Positions 7,176 to 15,575 of a stretch of 19,847 bases of DNA are shown piece after piece; the stretch's first letter is position 1, and every line of letters begins with the position of its first letter. The DNA lies in assembly GCA_005786775.1 (NCBI GenBank), contig SYDD01000266.1, forward strand, positions 1 to 19,847. Reading direction: 5' to 3'. This DNA is from Opitutaceae bacterium (GTDB taxonomy: Bacteria > Verrucomicrobiota > Verrucomicrobiia > Opitutales > Opitutaceae). Under the pieces are notes generated by a model. That model was not told the DNA's origin. It saw nothing but the letters and a program-made list of their open reading frames with translations, and searched no databases. The position numbers and the translations under genes were made by a program.

Positions 7176-9974
7176 CTACCGCGGCGGGAACTCAAACTCC
7201 GCTTTCGCCCCGGTGGGCGAGAGCGCGAGGTAGGCGGCGAAAGCCTGACCGCGCTTGGACATGAAGCCGGGGATGAGCCCAGTTTTGCCTTCCGCGCACA
7301 GGCGCCGGACCTCTTCCTCGGGAATATCGCGGCCGCACAGCTGCCGCTTGAGCGTGAAGACGATACGATTGTCCTGCTCCGGCCGGCGGACGTAAAAGGC
7401 CTCGGCCGTGGCGACCAGCTCGCCCCCCTTATGCCGCGCGCTAGGGCCCAGCACCTGCGCGGAGGATAGATCTGGGGGGGTCTTGGCCTTGCGGACGATC
7501 GGATTGCCGTCCTTGTCTACCTTCGGCTTGCGGGGCGGGAATTCCCACGCGATCCGGCCGGCTTCGCGCTTGAGGAAGGCGTCAAACGGCCGCCCTTTTT
7601 TCGAGATGAAACCCTGGATGAGCTCGGTCTTGCCCGTGGTGACCAATTGAATGGCCGCCTCGCGGGGGATCGCCTTCTGACACATCAGGCGGCCGACGCG
7701 GAACGCCTGCGTCCAGCCTTCGCCCTCCCGGGCGCGGAGTACGTAGCTGTTGCCGGATTCGCATAGCTCGGCACCCGACGCGGGGTCGGTCCAGAAGGGC
7801 TGGAGCTCGCCGAGGTCCTGCTTGTCGCCGAAGTCATAGGAGGCTTGCCATTTGCCTTTCTCTTCATCGCGCGCGAGCCGCAACGTCGCGGCGAAGCGAG
7901 CGCGGGTTTTGGCGGAGATGAAGCCGTCGAGGGGGCCGACAACCCGCTGTTCGACGAGCTCCTTGACCTCATGCTCCTCCATGCGGCGGCCGCCGATGAC
8001 CTTGTAGACCATCAGCTCACCGTCCTGAGACTTGTAGCCGCGCAGGGTCTCGCGGAGCGGCTTCCCGTCGGTGGGAGAGAGGATGTCGGTGACGCGCGCA
8101 ACGGAGTCGTCCTCCTCGAAGCCCTTCACCCGCTCGACGATGCCGCGGGTGGTGGCGACGATCTCCGCCATGAACTTTTCCCGCGGGAAGCGATTCTGCT
8201 CCATCTGGCGGAGCTTGAACTCCCACTCGCCGGTAAGGTCCGGCTTGGTCAGCTCCTCGGCCTTTACGGCGGCGAGGAATTGGATCAGCTGCTCGGCTTT
8301 GGCGGTCGGGATCAGCTCCCGCTGCGGGCGGTCGATGTACTTCTGGTTGATGAGCCCGTCGATCGTGTCCGCGCGAGTGGCTGGGGTGCCCAGGCCGCGT
8401 TCTTTCATCGCTTCGGCGAGCTCGTCGTCATCGACCAGCTTGCCGGCGCCCTCCATCGCGGAGAGCAGTGTCGCCTCGGTGTAGCGGGGAGGCGGCTTGG
8501 TGGCCTCGGAGTGCAGCGTGGCCTCGGTCGTGACCGCGGCGGGCGGGTTGCCGTCGGCCGGATCCAAGGGAGGGAGCGAGCGGCCGTCAGGGGAATCCTC
8601 GTCGACCGTCGAGCGGCCGTAAACGGCCAGCCAGCCGGCGGCGGTCAGCACCTTGCCCTCAGTCTTGAACTCGTGTCCCGGGGCGACGGTGCTGATGCGC
8701 GTGGTGACGTCGAACTCCGCAGCAGGGAAGAAGGCGGCGACAAAGCGGCGCGCGATCATGTCGAAGATCTTCGCCTCAAGGTCCTCGAGGCCGCGGGCCT
8801 CGTTGACGGTGGGGATGATCGCGAAGTGATCCGAGATCTGCGCGTTGTTGAAGATGCGCTTGTTCGGCCGAACCCAGCCGGCCTCGAGCACTTGGGCCGC
8901 CAATGGCGCCAGCGGTCCGCCTAGCGCGCGGAGGGTGTCGCGGACCGTCGGCTGGTAGTCTTCCGGCAGGGCGCGCGAGTCGGTACGGGGGTAGGTGATC
9001 ACCTTGTGCCGCTCGTAGAGGGCCTGGGCGATCTGGAGCGTGCGGCGCGCGGGGAGCCCGAAGCGGTTGTTGGCCTCGCGCTGGAGCGTGGTCAGGTCGT
9101 ACAGGCGCGGGGAGGCCTGGGTGCTGCCCTTGCGCTCCTCCGTCACTCGCGCCGGCGGCCGGCCCTGGCAGGCAGCGTGCACGGCCTCGGCGCTTGCGCG
9201 ATCCCAGATGCGGTCGATGCGGTCGTGCTCGTCGCCCTCGGCCCGCTTAAAGCGCGGCCGCTGGTAGACGCCCTCATACGTGCCCTGACGAACTGCGAAG
9301 GTGGCGGTGACGCGCCAGTAGTCCCGCGGGCGAAAGTTGCGGATCTCAAGCTCGCGGGCGTAAACCATCGCGAGGGTGGGGGTCTGGACGCGGCCTACTG
9401 AAGCGACGTTGCCAGCGCGGGAGCCGAACATCCGCTTCGTCAGGGCGCGGGTGCCGTTGATCCCGATGAGCCAGTCGCTCTCGCTACGGCAGCGGGCAGC
9501 CTGCTCGAGGCCGGCCATGCGCTCGCCGTCGCGGAGGTTGCGGAACGCTTCGCGGATGCCCTCAGTGGTCATCGTCTGCATCCACGCGCGCTTCACCGGG
9601 AGGCGGCACTTCGCGAGCTGGTACAGGTAGGCAAAGATGAGCTCGCCCTCGCGGCCGGCGTCGCAGGCGTTCACGACCTGGTCGACATCCTTGCGGCCGA
9701 GGAGCTTCTTCACCGCGGTGAAGCGCTCCTTGGCGTCTTCGATCGGCTTCAGCCCGAACTTCTCCGGGATGATGGGCAGGGTCTCGAGCCGCCAGAAACC
9801 GTACTTCTTCTTGTCGATGTCCTCCGGCATCTCCAGCTCGACCACGTGGCCGACGGCGTAGGAGATGACGTACTCGTCGTTCTCGTAGTGGTCCCCCTTC
9901 TTGGGGATCTTGCCGAGCGCGCGCGCGAGGTCCGCCGCGACGGACGGCTTCTCGGCGATGACGAGTGACTTCAT
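7176..9974 (-). CDS. topB: DNA topoisomerase III (type IA) with C-terminal repeats
   Basis: 932 aa. Type IA topoisomerases cut one DNA strand through a tyrosine and pass the other strand, relaxing or decatenating DNA. The TOPRIM domain (1 to about 145) starts SLVIAEKPS with Glu8 and contains DAGREGE (105-111). SVGRVQTPT (192-200) follows, and the active-site Tyr328 lies in VITYPRTDSR. The region LSAMEGAGKLVDDDELAEAM and GLGTPATRA are typical of TopB. After the core come three copies of the topoisomerase C-terminal repeat, near 665-715, 769-815 and 884-932. The last two share GKT.LI.GF.SK.G..F.A.L and end EFPPR. No zinc-finger cysteine pairs are visible. This makes the protein longer than the usual 650-700 aa. 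The 86 bp between topB and fba hold nothing I can identify. Confidence 0.93.
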   Translation of the reverse strand: MKSLVIAEKPSVAADLARALGKIPKKGDHYENDEYVISYAVGHVVELEMPEDIDKKKYGFWRLETLPIIPEKFGLKPIEDAKERFTAVKKLLGRKDVDQVVNACDAGREGELIFAYLYQLAKCRLPVKRAWMQTMTTEGIREAFRNLRDGERMAGLEQAARCRSESDWLIGINGTRALTKRMFGSRAGNVASVGRVQTPTLAMVYARELEIRNFRPRDYWRVTATFAVRQGTYEGVYQRPRFKRAEGDEHDRIDRIWDRASAEAVHAACQGRPPARVTEERKGSTQASPRLYDLTTLQREANNRFGLPARRTLQIAQALYERHKVITYPRTDSRALPEDYQPTVRDTLRALGGPLAPLAAQVLEAGWVRPNKRIFNNAQISDHFAIIPTVNEARGLEDLEAKIFDMIARRFVAAFFPAAEFDVTTRISTVAPGHEFKTEGKVLTAAGWLAVYGRSTVDEDSPDGRSLPPLDPADGNPPAAVTTEATLHSEATKPPPRYTEATLLSAMEGAGKLVDDDELAEAMKERGLGTPATRADTIDGLINQKYIDRPQRELIPTAKAEQLIQFLAAVKAEELTKPDLTGEWEFKLRQMEQNRFPREKFMAEIVATTRGIVERVKGFEEDDSVARVTDILSPTDGKPLRETLRGYKSQDGELMVYKVIGGRRMEEHEVKELVEQRVVGPLDGFISAKTRARFAATLRLARDEEKGKWQASYDFGDKQDLGELQPFWTDPASGAELCESGNSYVLRAREGEGWTQAFRVGRLMCQKAIPREAAIQLVTTGKTELIQGFISKKGRPFDAFLKREAGRIAWEFPPRKPKVDKDGNPIVRKAKTPPDLSSAQVLGPSARHKGGELVATAEAFYVRRPEQDNRIVFTLKRQLCGRDIPEEEVRRLCAEGKTGLIPGFMSKRGQAFAAYLALSPTGAKAEFEFPPR

Positions 9975-10055
9975 GGGACGCGACCCGGTACCGGCGCGCC
10001 CGCGAAGTGCAAGACCTAGTTTTTTTCCGCGCGCGCTCCGACGGCGTCCCGCGGC

Positions 10056-11147
10056 TCAGGCCGCGGGGGTGCGCGGGGTCTCGGCGAGGGCGGCGTCGAA
10101 GGCGGCCAGCATCGCGGCGATCGTCGCGTCGGTTTCGTCTCCCATATTCGAGATTCGGAAGGTCTTCCCCTTGAGTTTACCGTAGCCGCCATCGATCACG
10201 AGGCCGTGCTTGGACTTCAGCGTCTTGTTCAGCGCGCCGAGGTCGTAGCCGAGGTTATTCGCGAAGCAGTTTAGCGTTACCGAACCAAAACCCGGGGGCG
10301 GGAACATCGTGAAGCCCTTGGCGAGGACGTGCTCGCGCACGGTGCGATTGAGGCGGGCGTGGCGCGCGTGCCGGTTGGCGATGCCCTCGGCACGGATGTC
10401 CTCGAGCTTCGACTGCAGCGCGTAGATGAGCGAGATCGCCGGGGTGCTCGGGGTCATCCCCTGCTCGTGGTTCTTCTGGAACTCGACGAGATCGAAGTAG
10501 TAGCCGCGGCCATCCGTGCCCGCGGCGCGCTCGAGAGCGCGGGCGGAGGCGGAGACCAGAGCGAGGCCGGGCGGGAGGGCGAGCGCTTTCTGCGAGCCGG
10601 TGATGAGGATGTCGATGCCCAGCTCATCCTTGGCGAGCGGCATCGCGCTGAAGGAGCTGACGGTGTCGACGATCGAGATAACCTCGGGGAACTCGCGGAT
10701 GACGCGCATCAACGCGGGTAAGTCGCTCATGCAGCCGCACGAGGTCTCGTTGTGAATCAGGGTGATCGTGTCGTAGCCGCCGGTGGCGAGCTCGCGGCGG
10801 ACGGCGTCGGGGTCCACGGGTTTGCCCCAGTCGAAGCGAAGCGCGGTGGCAGCTTTCCCAGCGCGGAGGGAGACGTCGTACCATTTGTCCGAGAAGGCCC
10901 CGTTCATGCAGTTCAGGACCTTGCGGCGGGTGACGTTGCGCAGGGCACCCTCCATCACGCCCCAGGCACTACTCGTGGCGAGATAAATGGGGTCACGGGT
11001 GCCGGCGAGGGCCTGCAGCTCGGGCTGGATTGCGTTGTAGAGCGCGACAAAATCGGTGCTGCGGTGGCCGATCATCGGGCGGGCCATGGCGCGAAGGGTC
11101 TTCTCGGAGACGGCGATCGGGCCGGGAATAAAAAGTTTGTAGCTCAT
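10056..11147 (-). CDS. PLP-dependent class V aminotransferase (serine/alanine-glyoxylate type)
   Basis: 363 aa from the ATG at 11147; the longer open frame runs into the divergent lpxK upstream region and lacks family resemblance. The N-terminus MSYKLFIPGPIAVSEKTL followed by MIGHRS is typical of alanine-glyoxylate/serine-pyruvate aminotransferases. HNETSCG (132-138) and VDTVSS with Asp161, which would contact the PLP ring nitrogen, are present. ITGSQKALALPPGLA contains Lys187, the probable Schiff-base lysine. It transfers an amino group between an amino acid (serine, alanine or phosphoserine) and a 2-oxo acid; the exact substrate cannot be read from sequence. It is divergent from lpxK (88 bp) and lies 81 bp upstream of topB on the same strand. 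That gap has a CCGGTACCGG palindrome (9985-9994) and a 7-T run (10020-10026). Confidence 0.85.
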   Translation of the reverse strand: MSYKLFIPGPIAVSEKTLRAMARPMIGHRSTDFVALYNAIQPELQALAGTRDPIYLATSSAWGVMEGALRNVTRRKVLNCMNGAFSDKWYDVSLRAGKAATALRFDWGKPVDPDAVRRELATGGYDTITLIHNETSCGCMSDLPALMRVIREFPEVISIVDTVSSFSAMPLAKDELGIDILITGSQKALALPPGLALVSASARALERAAGTDGRGYYFDLVEFQKNHEQGMTPSTPAISLIYALQSKLEDIRAEGIANRHARHARLNRTVREHVLAKGFTMFPPPGFGSVTLNCFANNLGYDLGALNKTLKSKHGLVIDGGYGKLKGKTFRISNMGDETDATIAAMLAAFDAALAETPRTPAA

Positions 11148-11235
11148 AGGTCGGCAGGAGGCCGGCGACATGCCGGGCGTGCGAAAACTGTTTACGCGGG
11201 CGGATGCGTCAACCTTAGGTTTCGCGCCCGCGCCG

Positions 11236-12450
11236 ATGTCTTCCTCCTGGCTCAAGAAGCAGTTCAACTCGATCGAGCTTTTCACCGTGGATGTGATCTA
11301 CGGGCGACGCGCTGGGGCGGGCACGGCAATCTACGGCGGTTTCCTGCAAGTACTCTCGTGGCTCTTCAGCGCGACCGCGCAGATCCGCGCCTGGCTTTAT
11401 CGGCACCGCATCCTGCACGACCAGCCGCTGGGCTGTCTCGTGGTCGTGGTCGGGAACCTCACGGTCGGGGGCACCGGCAAGACTCCGGTTGTAGAGAAGT
11501 TCGCGCGCGCGCTCCGCGACCGCGGTCGCCGGGTTGCGATTCTCAGCCGCGGTTACAAGAGCCGGCCGGCACCCCTGTGGCGCTGCGCCTGGTGGCGGCT
11601 CACCCACGCCGAGCCGCCCCCGCCCCGCATCGTCAGTGATGGCGAACGGCTCCTGCTCGGCAGCGACGAGGCCGGGGACGAGCCGTGGATGCTCGCGCGC
11701 AACCTGCCCGGCGTCGTGGTTCTCGTGGACAAAAATCGGGTGCAGGCCGGCCGGTACGCGGTGCGGCACTTTGGCTGCGACACCCTCGTCTTGGACGACG
11801 GGTTTCAGTATCTTCCGCTCAAGGGTAGTCTAAACCTGCTGCTGGTCGACAAGACCAACCCGTTCGGCAACGGTCACTTGCTGCCCCGCGGCATCCTGCG
11901 CGAACCGGTAAAGCATCTGCGCCGAGCCCACTACGTCTTCCTGACCAAGTCGGACGGGCGCCGCGACCCAGAGTTGGAACGCGTGATTACCACCCACAAT
12001 CCCGCGGCGGATATCATCGAATGTGCCCACCGACCCCGATACCTGCGGCGGTTTGGGCGCCCCGAGGAAACCCCGGGTGGGCGCGAGTCGCTCGCCTTTC
12101 TCCAGGGCCGGCGCGTGTTTGCGTTCAGCGGCATCGCCACCCCCGAAAGTTTCGAGAAATTTCTCCGCGACCTTGGCGCCGTGCTAGCCGGCCGCGAACG
12201 TTTCCTCGACCACTACCGCTTCGGCGAGGAGGATCTCGGGCAACTCTTCACGCAGGCCGCCCAAGACGGGGCGGAGTGCTTGGTTACGACCGAGAAGGAT
12301 GCCGTCCGCATCCGGGACAACCTGCCGTGCCCGCTGCCCCTCTATTATTTGCGGCTTGAGATCGAAATCCTGCGCGGCGCGGCTGATTTCGACGAGGCGG
12401 TCGGACGGATTTGCTTCCCTGCCTCAACCGGGCGGCCGGCGGGCGACTGA
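11236..12450 (+). CDS. lpxK: Tetraacyldisaccharide 4'-kinase (lipid A synthesis)
   Basis: 404 aa. LpxK phosphorylates the 4'-position of the lipid A disaccharide at the inner membrane, the sixth step of the Raetz pathway. Visible features: a hydrophobic N-terminal segment (about 31-58), the P-loop VGNLTVGGTGKTP with GGTGKT at 78-83, SRGY (104-107), VSDGE, GDEP (147-150), LDDGFQ (186-191) and NPFGNGHLLPRGILREP. The C-terminal part has AFSGIATPESF and LVTTEKDAVRI. All are standard for the family. The ATG at 11236 is chosen over 11170 because MSSSWLKKQFNSIE begins the conserved region. It heads a plus-strand run with the M29 peptidase after a 63-bp gap. Its presence shows a lipid A-containing outer membrane. 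Confidence 0.94.
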   Translation: MSSSWLKKQFNSIELFTVDVIYGRRAGAGTAIYGGFLQVLSWLFSATAQIRAWLYRHRILHDQPLGCLVVVVGNLTVGGTGKTPVVEKFARALRDRGRRVAILSRGYKSRPAPLWRCAWWRLTHAEPPPPRIVSDGERLLLGSDEAGDEPWMLARNLPGVVVLVDKNRVQAGRYAVRHFGCDTLVLDDGFQYLPLKGSLNLLLVDKTNPFGNGHLLPRGILREPVKHLRRAHYVFLTKSDGRRDPELERVITTHNPAADIIECAHRPRYLRRFGRPEETPGGRESLAFLQGRRVFAFSGIATPESFEKFLRDLGAVLAGRERFLDHYRFGEEDLGQLFTQAAQDGAECLVTTEKDAVRIRDNLPCPLPLYYLRLEIEILRGAADFDEAVGRICFPASTGRPAGD

Positions 12451-12513
12451 CCCCGCTGCAGGCCGTGTTTGCCCTTGCGGCGTCCGTGTGGCCGGTCGTT
12501 AGTCTGACCAAAC

Positions 12514-13635
12514 ATGCTGCTCGACCCACGCTTCGAGAAACTGGCCGCCGGCCTCGCCGGGTTTTCCACCGAGCTCGCCCGGGGCGAGCGCGTCCTGATC
12601 GACGCCTTCGACGTTCCCGACGCGATGGTGGTCGCTTTGGTCCGGGCGGCCCGGGCTCGCGGCGCGCACCCCTACGTGCAGCTCCACCGTGCCCGCATCA
12701 CCCGCGAGCTCGCGGTCGGGGCCGAGGAAGCCCAGTTCTTCGCGCACGCTGAGGTCGAGCTGGCGCGAATGCAGCGGATGGACGCCTACATCGCGATCCG
12801 CGGCTCCGAGAACATCTTCGAGTCCTCCGATGTCCCCTCGGCGAAGGTGCAATTGGTGTCGCGCCTCATGAAACCGGTTCTCGACCACCGCGTGGGTCGG
12901 ACTAAGTGGGTCGTGCTCCGCTGGCCGACGCCCTCGATGGCGCAGCAGGCCGGAATGAGTACCGAGGCCTTCGAGGACTTTTACTTCCGCGTCTGCACTT
13001 TGGATTACGCCCGGATGACCCCGGGGATGAAGGCGCTGAATCAGCTGATGAGCCGCACCGACCAGGTCCACATCAAAGGTCCCGGCACCGACCTGCGATT
13101 TTCGATCAAGGGGATTGGGGCCCGGTCTTGTGGTGGTTCGCGCAACATCCCGGACGGCGAGGTCTTCTCCTGCCCGGTGAGAGAAAGCGTCGAGGGGCAT
13201 ATCCAGTACAATGCGCCGACGGTATATCTCGGGCAGTCGTTCGACCAGGTCCGGCTCGCCTTCCGCAAGGGACGCATCACGGAGGCGACCTCTAGCCACA
13301 CGCGGCGACTCAATGAGATCCTCGATAGCGACGCGGGTGCCCGCTACATCGGCGAGTTCGCGATTGGCTTCAATCCGCACATCCTCGAGCCGATGCGAGA
13401 TATCCTCTTTGACGAGAAGATCGCCGGGTCCTTCCACTTCACCCCAGGTCAAGCCTACGAGGGAGTCGGCAACGGCAACAAGTCGCAGGTCCATTGGGAT
13501 TTGGTCTGCATCCAGCGGCCGGAGTACGGCGGCGGCGAGATTTGGTTCGACGGTAAACTCATCCGCAAGGACGGCCTCTTTTTGCCCAAGGCGCTGCAGA
13601 AGCTTAACCCCGCGTACTTGCTCGGGGGCCAATGA
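12514..13635 (+). CDS. M29-family leucyl aminopeptidase
   Basis: 373 aa. M29 aminopeptidases (AmpS, AmpT, PepS) use two metal ions to remove N-terminal residues from peptides in the cytoplasm. Residues corresponding to the known ligand set are visible: Glu216 in NIPDGEVFSCP, Glu281 in YIGEFAIG, His308 in GSFHF, Tyr315 in GQAYEGVG, and His327/Asp329 in VHWDLV. The spacing of the first four follows the family; the interval between Tyr315 and His327 is shorter than in AmpS. The stop overlaps the start of the next gene by 4 bp (ATGA at 13632-13635), so the two are probably translationally coupled. Confidence 0.88.
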   Translation: MLLDPRFEKLAAGLAGFSTELARGERVLIDAFDVPDAMVVALVRAARARGAHPYVQLHRARITRELAVGAEEAQFFAHAEVELARMQRMDAYIAIRGSENIFESSDVPSAKVQLVSRLMKPVLDHRVGRTKWVVLRWPTPSMAQQAGMSTEAFEDFYFRVCTLDYARMTPGMKALNQLMSRTDQVHIKGPGTDLRFSIKGIGARSCGGSRNIPDGEVFSCPVRESVEGHIQYNAPTVYLGQSFDQVRLAFRKGRITEATSSHTRRLNEILDSDAGARYIGEFAIGFNPHILEPMRDILFDEKIAGSFHFTPGQAYEGVGNGNKSQVHWDLVCIQRPEYGGGEIWFDGKLIRKDGLFLPKALQKLNPAYLLGGQ

Positions 13636-14609
13636 GGGACTTCATCCAGGCGCTGCCCAAGACGGAGACGCATCTCCACGTCGAGGGGGCCCTGCCATAC
13701 GAACTATTGGTCGCCCTCGACCCCGTGCGGTGGGCGCCAGACCCGCCCTTCCGGGACCGCGCCTATCGCTATGCCTCGTTCCCGGAATTTGAACGCATTT
13801 TGCTCGATCACGCTCTGCCGTGGTTCACTTCCGCGGAACGCTACCATGAGGCCGCGCGGCTGATTTTCGCCCAGCACGCCGCCCAAAACGTCCGTTACGT
13901 GGAGACCAGCTTCCACTTGCCGGTAAGCCGGCACATTGGCGTGCCGGGCCCGGAGATCGTGTCGGCAATCCGCAGCGCCGCGCCGCCGGGGCTCGAGGTC
14001 CGCGTGTTCGCGGGGATGCTCCGATCGGATTTCGCCGGGGAACTCCGGCCGGTGATCGACACGCTGCACACCTGGGAGCACCTCGCCGGGGTCGATCTGC
14101 ATGGCCATGAGGTGATGCCCACGCCGGCTGACGCCCGGCACGTGTGGGAACGACTCCGCGCCGCCGGCAAGATCACCAAGTGCCACGCGGGCGAGTTCGA
14201 CGGCGCGGCCCGCGTCCGCGAGGCGATCGAGATCCTCGGTGTGACGCGTATCCAGCACGGGATTCGCGCAGTGGAGGACCCGGCTGTGGTCCGGCTCGCG
14301 GTTGAGCGCGGTGTCACGTTCGATGTCTGCCCTTTGAGCAATGTTGGACTCGGGGTTGTGCCTGCGCTGCGCGACCACCCCTTGCCCCGCCTGCGCGCTG
14401 CCGGGGTGCGTTGCACCGTGAGCACGGATGATCCCCTCTGCTTCGCCAACACGCTTACCGAGGAGTACGAGGCCCTCGCGCGGGAGCTCGACTTTGGCCC
14501 CCGCGATCTCGCGGGCTTGGCCCGGTCCGGTTGGGAGGTCGCAGCGGTCCCCGCCGCCACCCGCTCCGCCATGTTTGCGACCATCGACCGGATTGCTGCT
14601 GCCGCATGA
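13632..14609 (+). CDS. Adenosine/adenine deaminase-family hydrolase
   Basis: 325 aa. Zinc-dependent amidohydrolase of the adenosine deaminase family, which removes the 6-amino group of a purine. Motifs in order: THLHVEG with His14 and His16 (zinc), CHAGE with His185 and Glu188 (catalytic acid), RIQHGI with His209, and STDDP with Asp266 (zinc) and Asp267. The CPLSN motif (233-237) replaces the CPTSN common in adenosine deaminases; as I recall it, CPLSN is closer to adenine or aminodeoxyfutalosine deaminases. The substrate is therefore open. The gene overlaps its neighbours by 4 bp on both sides (ATGA at 13632-13635 and 14606-14609), indicating one operon with the M29 peptidase and the pseudouridine synthase. 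Confidence 0.85.
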   Translation: MRDFIQALPKTETHLHVEGALPYELLVALDPVRWAPDPPFRDRAYRYASFPEFERILLDHALPWFTSAERYHEAARLIFAQHAAQNVRYVETSFHLPVSRHIGVPGPEIVSAIRSAAPPGLEVRVFAGMLRSDFAGELRPVIDTLHTWEHLAGVDLHGHEVMPTPADARHVWERLRAAGKITKCHAGEFDGAARVREAIEILGVTRIQHGIRAVEDPAVVRLAVERGVTFDVCPLSNVGLGVVPALRDHPLPRLRAAGVRCTVSTDDPLCFANTLTEEYEALARELDFGPRDLAGLARSGWEVAAVPAATRSAMFATIDRIAAAA

Positions 14610-15565
14610 TGGCCCCCGGCCCCGAGATTCACGTCGTGCCCGCCGGGCCGTCGCGCCGCGCGGACAAGGAGCTGGCCACTGCCTTCCCCGCCCACAGCCG
14701 TACCGCCCTGCAGCGCGCGTTTGATGCCGGGCTGGTGTTCCGCGCCGGCGCCCCGATCGGCCGCGACACCGCGGTCCACGCCGGGGACCAGCTCGAGTTC
14801 GCGCTCCCCGCCGTTCGGCCCGCGGAGCTGCGCGCGGTGGATCTCCCCCTGGACATCCTCTTCGAGGACCGCCACCTGCTCGCGGTCAACAAGGCCGCCG
14901 GGATGATCGTGCACCCCGGCGCCGCCACCGGCGAGGACACGCTGGTGCACGCCCTGCTGGCGCATTGTGCGGACACCCTCAGCGGCATCGGCGGCGTCCA
15001 GCGCCCCGGGATCGTGCACCGCCTCGACAAGGACACGACCGGGGTGATGGTCGTGGCGAAGACCGACGCCGCGCACCGGGCGTTGGCGGATCAGTTTGCG
15101 CAGCGCACCCTGACCAAGGAGTACGTCGCGCTCGTCGCCGGCGTGCCGCCGCTCCTCAGCGGCGTGATCGACCGCGCGATCTCCCGCCATCCCACCCACC
15201 GCCACCGGATGACCGTGGGCGAAGGGGGCAAGCCCGCGCGCACGGCGTGGGAGCGGGTCGAGGCCCACGGAACGATCGGGGCGCTGCTCCGCTGCCGGAT
15301 CTTCACGGGACGCACGCACCAGATCCGCGTGCACTTGAAATCCCTCGGGCACCCGATCCTCGGCGACGCCCTCTACGGCTGGAAACCGGACCCGCGCCTC
15401 GCCGTCGTCCCCGCGCGCGTGATGCTGCACGCGGAGCACCTGCTGCTCGCGCATCCCGTGACGGGGAAGGAGTTGGACCTGCGCGCGCCGATCCCGGCCG
15501 ACTTTGCCGCGGTCCGCAAAACCTTAGCCGCTGCGGCGCGCCGTGAGGCGAGGGCCCGGGGCTGA
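14606..15565 (+). CDS. RluA/RluD-family 23S rRNA pseudouridine synthase
   Basis: 319 aa if it starts at the ATG at 14606 (overlapping the deaminase stop as ATGA); the adjacent ATG at 14609 would remove one residue. Residues about 15-75 look like an S4-type RNA-binding domain. The catalytic domain has LAVNKAAGMIVHPG, GIVHRLDKDTTGVMVVAKT with catalytic Asp141, LTKEYVALV, FTGRTHQIRVHL and GHPILGDALYG. The family converts specific uridines in 23S rRNA (or tRNA) to pseudouridine. Which position is modified cannot be decided here; the S4 domain favours an RluD/RluC-like role. It is last in the plus-strand operon and converges on the ppx/gppA gene with only 6 bp between stop codons. Confidence 0.9.
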   Translation: MMAPGPEIHVVPAGPSRRADKELATAFPAHSRTALQRAFDAGLVFRAGAPIGRDTAVHAGDQLEFALPAVRPAELRAVDLPLDILFEDRHLLAVNKAAGMIVHPGAATGEDTLVHALLAHCADTLSGIGGVQRPGIVHRLDKDTTGVMVVAKTDAAHRALADQFAQRTLTKEYVALVAGVPPLLSGVIDRAISRHPTHRHRMTVGEGGKPARTAWERVEAHGTIGALLRCRIFTGRTHQIRVHLKSLGHPILGDALYGWKPDPRLAVVPARVMLHAEHLLLAHPVTGKELDLRAPIPADFAAVRKTLAAAARREARARG

Positions 15566-15575
15566 GCCGGCTCAG
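15562..15575. terminator. Palindrome spanning two convergent stop codons, possible bidirectional terminator
   Basis: CTGAGCCGGCTCAG is a perfect 14-bp palindrome. Its left half contains the TGA stop of the pseudouridine synthase gene and its right half the TGA (as TCA) of the ppx/gppA gene. It can form a short GC stem from either strand, but no T-tract follows on either side. A role in bidirectional termination is inferred. Confidence 0.35.

Noticed and set aside
10020..10026. Run of seven T upstream of topB
   Set aside because: On the strand of the flanking genes it is an A-run, so it is not a terminator tract for the aminotransferase; no hairpin precedes it on the plus strand in a useful position.
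11148..11235. TTGACG at 11212-11207 (minus strand) as a -35 box for the aminotransferase
   Set aside because: No acceptable -10 sequence at 16-18 bases spacing.
13895..15454. 519-codon minus-strand open frame
   Set aside because: It lies opposite the deaminase and pseudouridine synthase, both with full active-site motifs; low-complexity Arg/Ala/Gly sequence.
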